Of a DNA stretch of 64,000 nucleotides, positions 61,963-64,000 are shown in pieces (position 1 is the stretch's first letter; each line of letters opens with the position of its first letter). The stretch is from Snuella sedimenti (GTDB lineage: Bacteria > Bacteroidota > Bacteroidia > Flavobacteriales > Flavobacteriaceae), in NCBI RefSeq assembly GCF_016428595.1, contig NZ_JAELVQ010000004.1, positions 62,001 to 126,000 on the forward strand, read 5' to 3'. The position numbers were made by a program, and so were the translations under genes. The notes under the pieces are model-generated. The model saw only the letters and a program-made list of their open reading frames with translations. It made no database searches and was not told the origin of the DNA.

Positions 61963-62778
61963 ATGAATTCGCTTTTTAATATTAAGGATCAGATTATTCT
62001 AGTTACAGGAGCCTGTGGGGTGTTGGGAGGAAGTATTGCAGAATACTTATTGAAAAAAGAAGCAATAGTGGTGCTTTTGCATTACAAAGAAGCACCTTTG
62101 TTGACAGCTATAGAGGGGTTAAAGGCCAAAGGGTATAATGTTGATGGATTTGTTTGTAATGTTCTGGAGGAAAATAGTTTGAGGTTGGTTCGCGAAAAAA
62201 TTGTAGCAAAATACCATAGAATTGATGTGCTTATCAATGCCGCAGGGGGTAACAGACCGGGAGCGACCATTGGTGAAGATCAAACGGTTTTTGATTTAAA
62301 TATGGATGATTTCAAGGCTGTAACAGATTTAAACCTAAACGGAACGGTGATTCCTTCAATCGTTTTTGGAGAAGTTATGGCCAGACAAAAGAAAGGTGTC
62401 ATTATTAATTATTCGTCCATGGCTGTAGATAGAGCGATCACTAGGGTGGCAGGGTACTCTGCAGCAAAAGCGGCAATGGAAAATTTCACACGTTGGATGG
62501 CTGTTGAGATGGCTACAAAATTTGGAGATAGCGTTCGGGTGAATGCCATAGCACCAGGTTTTTTTGTTGGAAATCAAAACCGCCGTTTATTGATTAATGA
62601 TGATGGCTCTTATACAGAAAGAGGAAACGATATTATTAGAAACACACCGATGAAGCGTTTTGGAGAGGCCAATGAATTGCATGGAGCTGTTCATTTTTTA
62701 TGTAGCGAAGCTTCTAAATTTATTACAGGGGCTGTTATACCCGTAGATGGAGGGTTTAGTGTTTTTAGTGGGGTTTAA
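61963..62778 (+). CDS. SDR family oxidoreductase, probable D-mannonate/fructuronate reductase
   Basis: A 271-residue short-chain dehydrogenase: glycine motif VTGACGVLGGSIAEYL, NAAGGNRPGA, catalytic Ser in INYSSMAVDR and the YSAAKAAMENF Tyr-x3-Lys pair, with PVDGGFSVFSG at the end. The start at 61963 gives MNSLFNIKDQIILVTG; a GTG at 61921 lies inside the operator and is rejected. SDR-type D-mannonate oxidoreductases (UxuB role) commonly precede uxuA, as here, converting fructuronate to mannonate. Confidence 0.88.
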   Translation: MNSLFNIKDQIILVTGACGVLGGSIAEYLLKKEAIVVLLHYKEAPLLTAIEGLKAKGYNVDGFVCNVLEENSLRLVREKIVAKYHRIDVLINAAGGNRPGATIGEDQTVFDLNMDDFKAVTDLNLNGTVIPSIVFGEVMARQKKGVIINYSSMAVDRAITRVAGYSAAKAAMENFTRWMAVEMATKFGDSVRVNAIAPGFFVGNQNRRLLINDDGSYTERGNDIIRNTPMKRFGEANELHGAVHFLCSEASKFITGAVIPVDGGFSVFSGV

Positions 62779-62793
62779 ATATTAAAAATAAAC

Positions 62794-63957
62794 ATGAAAG
62801 AGACGTTTAGGTGGTATGGTGTTAAGGATACGGTAAGTTTGCAAGACATAAAGCAGACTGGGGCAACGGGTGTAGTAACGGCATTACATCATGTCCAAAA
62901 TGGAGCGGTTTGGGAAGTTGAAGAAATTAGAAAAGTAAAAAATGCAGTTGAGGAGGCAGGGTTGGAATGGACCTTTATAGAAAGTATTCCCATTCATGAG
63001 AATATAAAGCTAAGAAGAGGTGATTATTTAGAGCGCATTGAAAATTATAAGCAAAGCATTATTAATGTAGCACAATGTGGTATTAAGTACGTATGTTATA
63101 ATTTTATGCCGGTATTGGATTGGACACGTACCCATCTATTTTGGGAATTGCAGGATGGGAGTACAGCCTTGCGTTTCGATAAAGTAGATATGGCTGTTTT
63201 TGAATGTCATATTATAGCCTTGGAAGGTAGTGAGGCATCTTATTCTGAAGCCATTTTAAAAAAAGCCAAAAACAGATTTGCTTCCATGACCCCTGAAGAA
63301 AAACAGCGGTTAGAAGATGGTGTTTTAAAAGGCTTGCCCGGTACGGTCGATGATCTTACAATTCCAGTGTTTAAAGATATGATCGCACAGTACGAAGGTG
63401 TTACCCATGAAGATTTAAAAGCAAATCTATCGTACTTTTTGAATGAGGTCATTCCAGTAGCCGAAGCACATGGTGTTAAAATGGCCATTCATCCCGATGA
63501 TCCTCCATTCGATATTATGGGCTTGCCAAGAATTGTAAAATCCGAAGCAGATTTAGAAGATTTATTGAATTTTATTGATAGTCCTTCAAATGGTATAACA
63601 TTTTGTACTGGCTCATTAGGAGCCAATCCAGAAAATGATCTGCCACGCATGATAGAAAAATTTGGAGACCGCATTCATTTTCTGCACTTACGCAATGTAA
63701 AAAGAGAACACGATGGTAGTTTTTATGAAGATAACCATTTAGAGGGGTCGTCCGATATGTACGAAATTGTAAAGGCCGTTTTAAAAGTTGAAAACCGTAG
63801 AGGTATTTCTATTCCAATGCGACCAGATCACGGGCATCAAATGTTGGACGATTTAAAGAAAGAAGAGATTCCAGGCTATTCGGCTATTGGAAGATTACGC
63901 GGTCTAGCGGAAATTCGAGGTCTTGCCATGGGAATTAAACGAAGTTTGGACTTGTAG
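62794..63957 (+). CDS. uxuA: Mannonate dehydratase
   Basis: This 387-residue cytoplasmic enzyme dehydrates D-mannonate to 2-keto-3-deoxygluconate in hexuronate breakdown. The family-typical N-terminus MKETFRWYGVKDTVSLQDI is followed by TGATGVVTALHHVQNG, CYNFMPVLDWTRTHLFWELQ, MAIHPDDPP, ITFCTGSLGANPENDLP, FLHLRNVKRE and IPMRPDHGHQMLDD, which carry the metal-binding Cys, His and Asp residues. It lies 15 bp after the SDR gene in one operon. The remaining 43 bp of the window hold no gene. Confidence 0.95.
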   Translation: MKETFRWYGVKDTVSLQDIKQTGATGVVTALHHVQNGAVWEVEEIRKVKNAVEEAGLEWTFIESIPIHENIKLRRGDYLERIENYKQSIINVAQCGIKYVCYNFMPVLDWTRTHLFWELQDGSTALRFDKVDMAVFECHIIALEGSEASYSEAILKKAKNRFASMTPEEKQRLEDGVLKGLPGTVDDLTIPVFKDMIAQYEGVTHEDLKANLSYFLNEVIPVAEAHGVKMAIHPDDPPFDIMGLPRIVKSEADLEDLLNFIDSPSNGITFCTGSLGANPENDLPRMIEKFGDRIHFLHLRNVKREHDGSFYEDNHLEGSSDMYEIVKAVLKVENRRGISIPMRPDHGHQMLDDLKKEEIPGYSAIGRLRGLAEIRGLAMGIKRSLDL

Positions 63958-64000
63958 TGGATTTAATTATTTAAGGCAAAGTGACTCAGGTTAACGAATA

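Overview
The window looks like a chromosomal stretch of a marine-type Flavobacteriaceae bacterium (phylum Bacteroidota). The evidence is AT-rich DNA, SusC/SusD pairs, many Bacteroidota-style lipoprotein signal peptides, -7 boxes of the TAnnTTTG type, and a conserved flavobacterial yicC-gmk-nadD block. No rRNA, tRNA or CRISPR array was recognised.

Layout. (1) 1-6160 is housekeeping: a small conserved protein, a beta-propeller glycosidase in an operon with gpsA, a lipoprotein behind a sigma-54-like promoter, and the operon yicC-gmk-nadD. (2) 6163-9157 holds an exported formylglycine-generating enzyme with no sulfatase beside it, and a LytS/LytTR-type two-component system divergent from the glycan locus. 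(3) 9264-41217 is a long, almost gap-free plus-strand array of glycan-degrading genes: four GH92 alpha-mannosidases, a sodium:solute symporter with a cytoplasmic GH130 phosphorylase, a CBM9-like protein, GH18, a GHL10-like TIM barrel, glycosylasparaginase, GH20, GH29, a DUF4838/GH163-type endo-glycosidase and an exported EEP phosphodiesterase. Embedded in it (23728-31516) is a five-gene module with c-type heme motifs: PSCyt1/DUF1549/DUF1553, DUF1501, a beta-propeller, and two proteins with chitobiase-C/discoidin-like domains, one fused to DUF2231, cytochrome c and leucine-rich repeats. (4) 41480-42740 is an IS110/IS1111-type insertion with a candidate bridge RNA. (5) 43268-54265 holds two SusC/SusD systems with related leaders and N-termini. 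(6) 54424-57735 is a very large FG-GAP/ASPIC-UnbV surface protein. (7) 57919-63957 is a sugar-oxidation/uronate cluster: Gfo/Idh/MocA oxidoreductase, double DUF1080 protein, LacI regulator, SDR oxidoreductase and mannonate dehydratase. Two matching operators abut the promoters of its two outer transcription units.

How the genes fit together (inference). Regions 3 and 5 read as an N-glycoprotein utilisation locus. SusC/D import released glycans. GH18 and the GH163-type enzyme cut the chitobiose core. GH92 enzymes trim alpha-mannose, GH29 removes fucose and GH20 removes GlcNAc. Glycosylasparaginase splits GlcNAc-Asn. The symporter delivers a small product such as Man-beta-1,4-GlcNAc to the signal-less GH130 for phosphorolysis in the cytoplasm. 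The heme-containing module has no assigned role in N-glycan breakdown, yet it shares accessory domains with the GH20 and GH163-type enzymes. It is the best candidate here for an undescribed function.

Dispersed intergenic repeats, a 58-bp perfect palindrome and hairpin terminators occupy most of the larger gaps.
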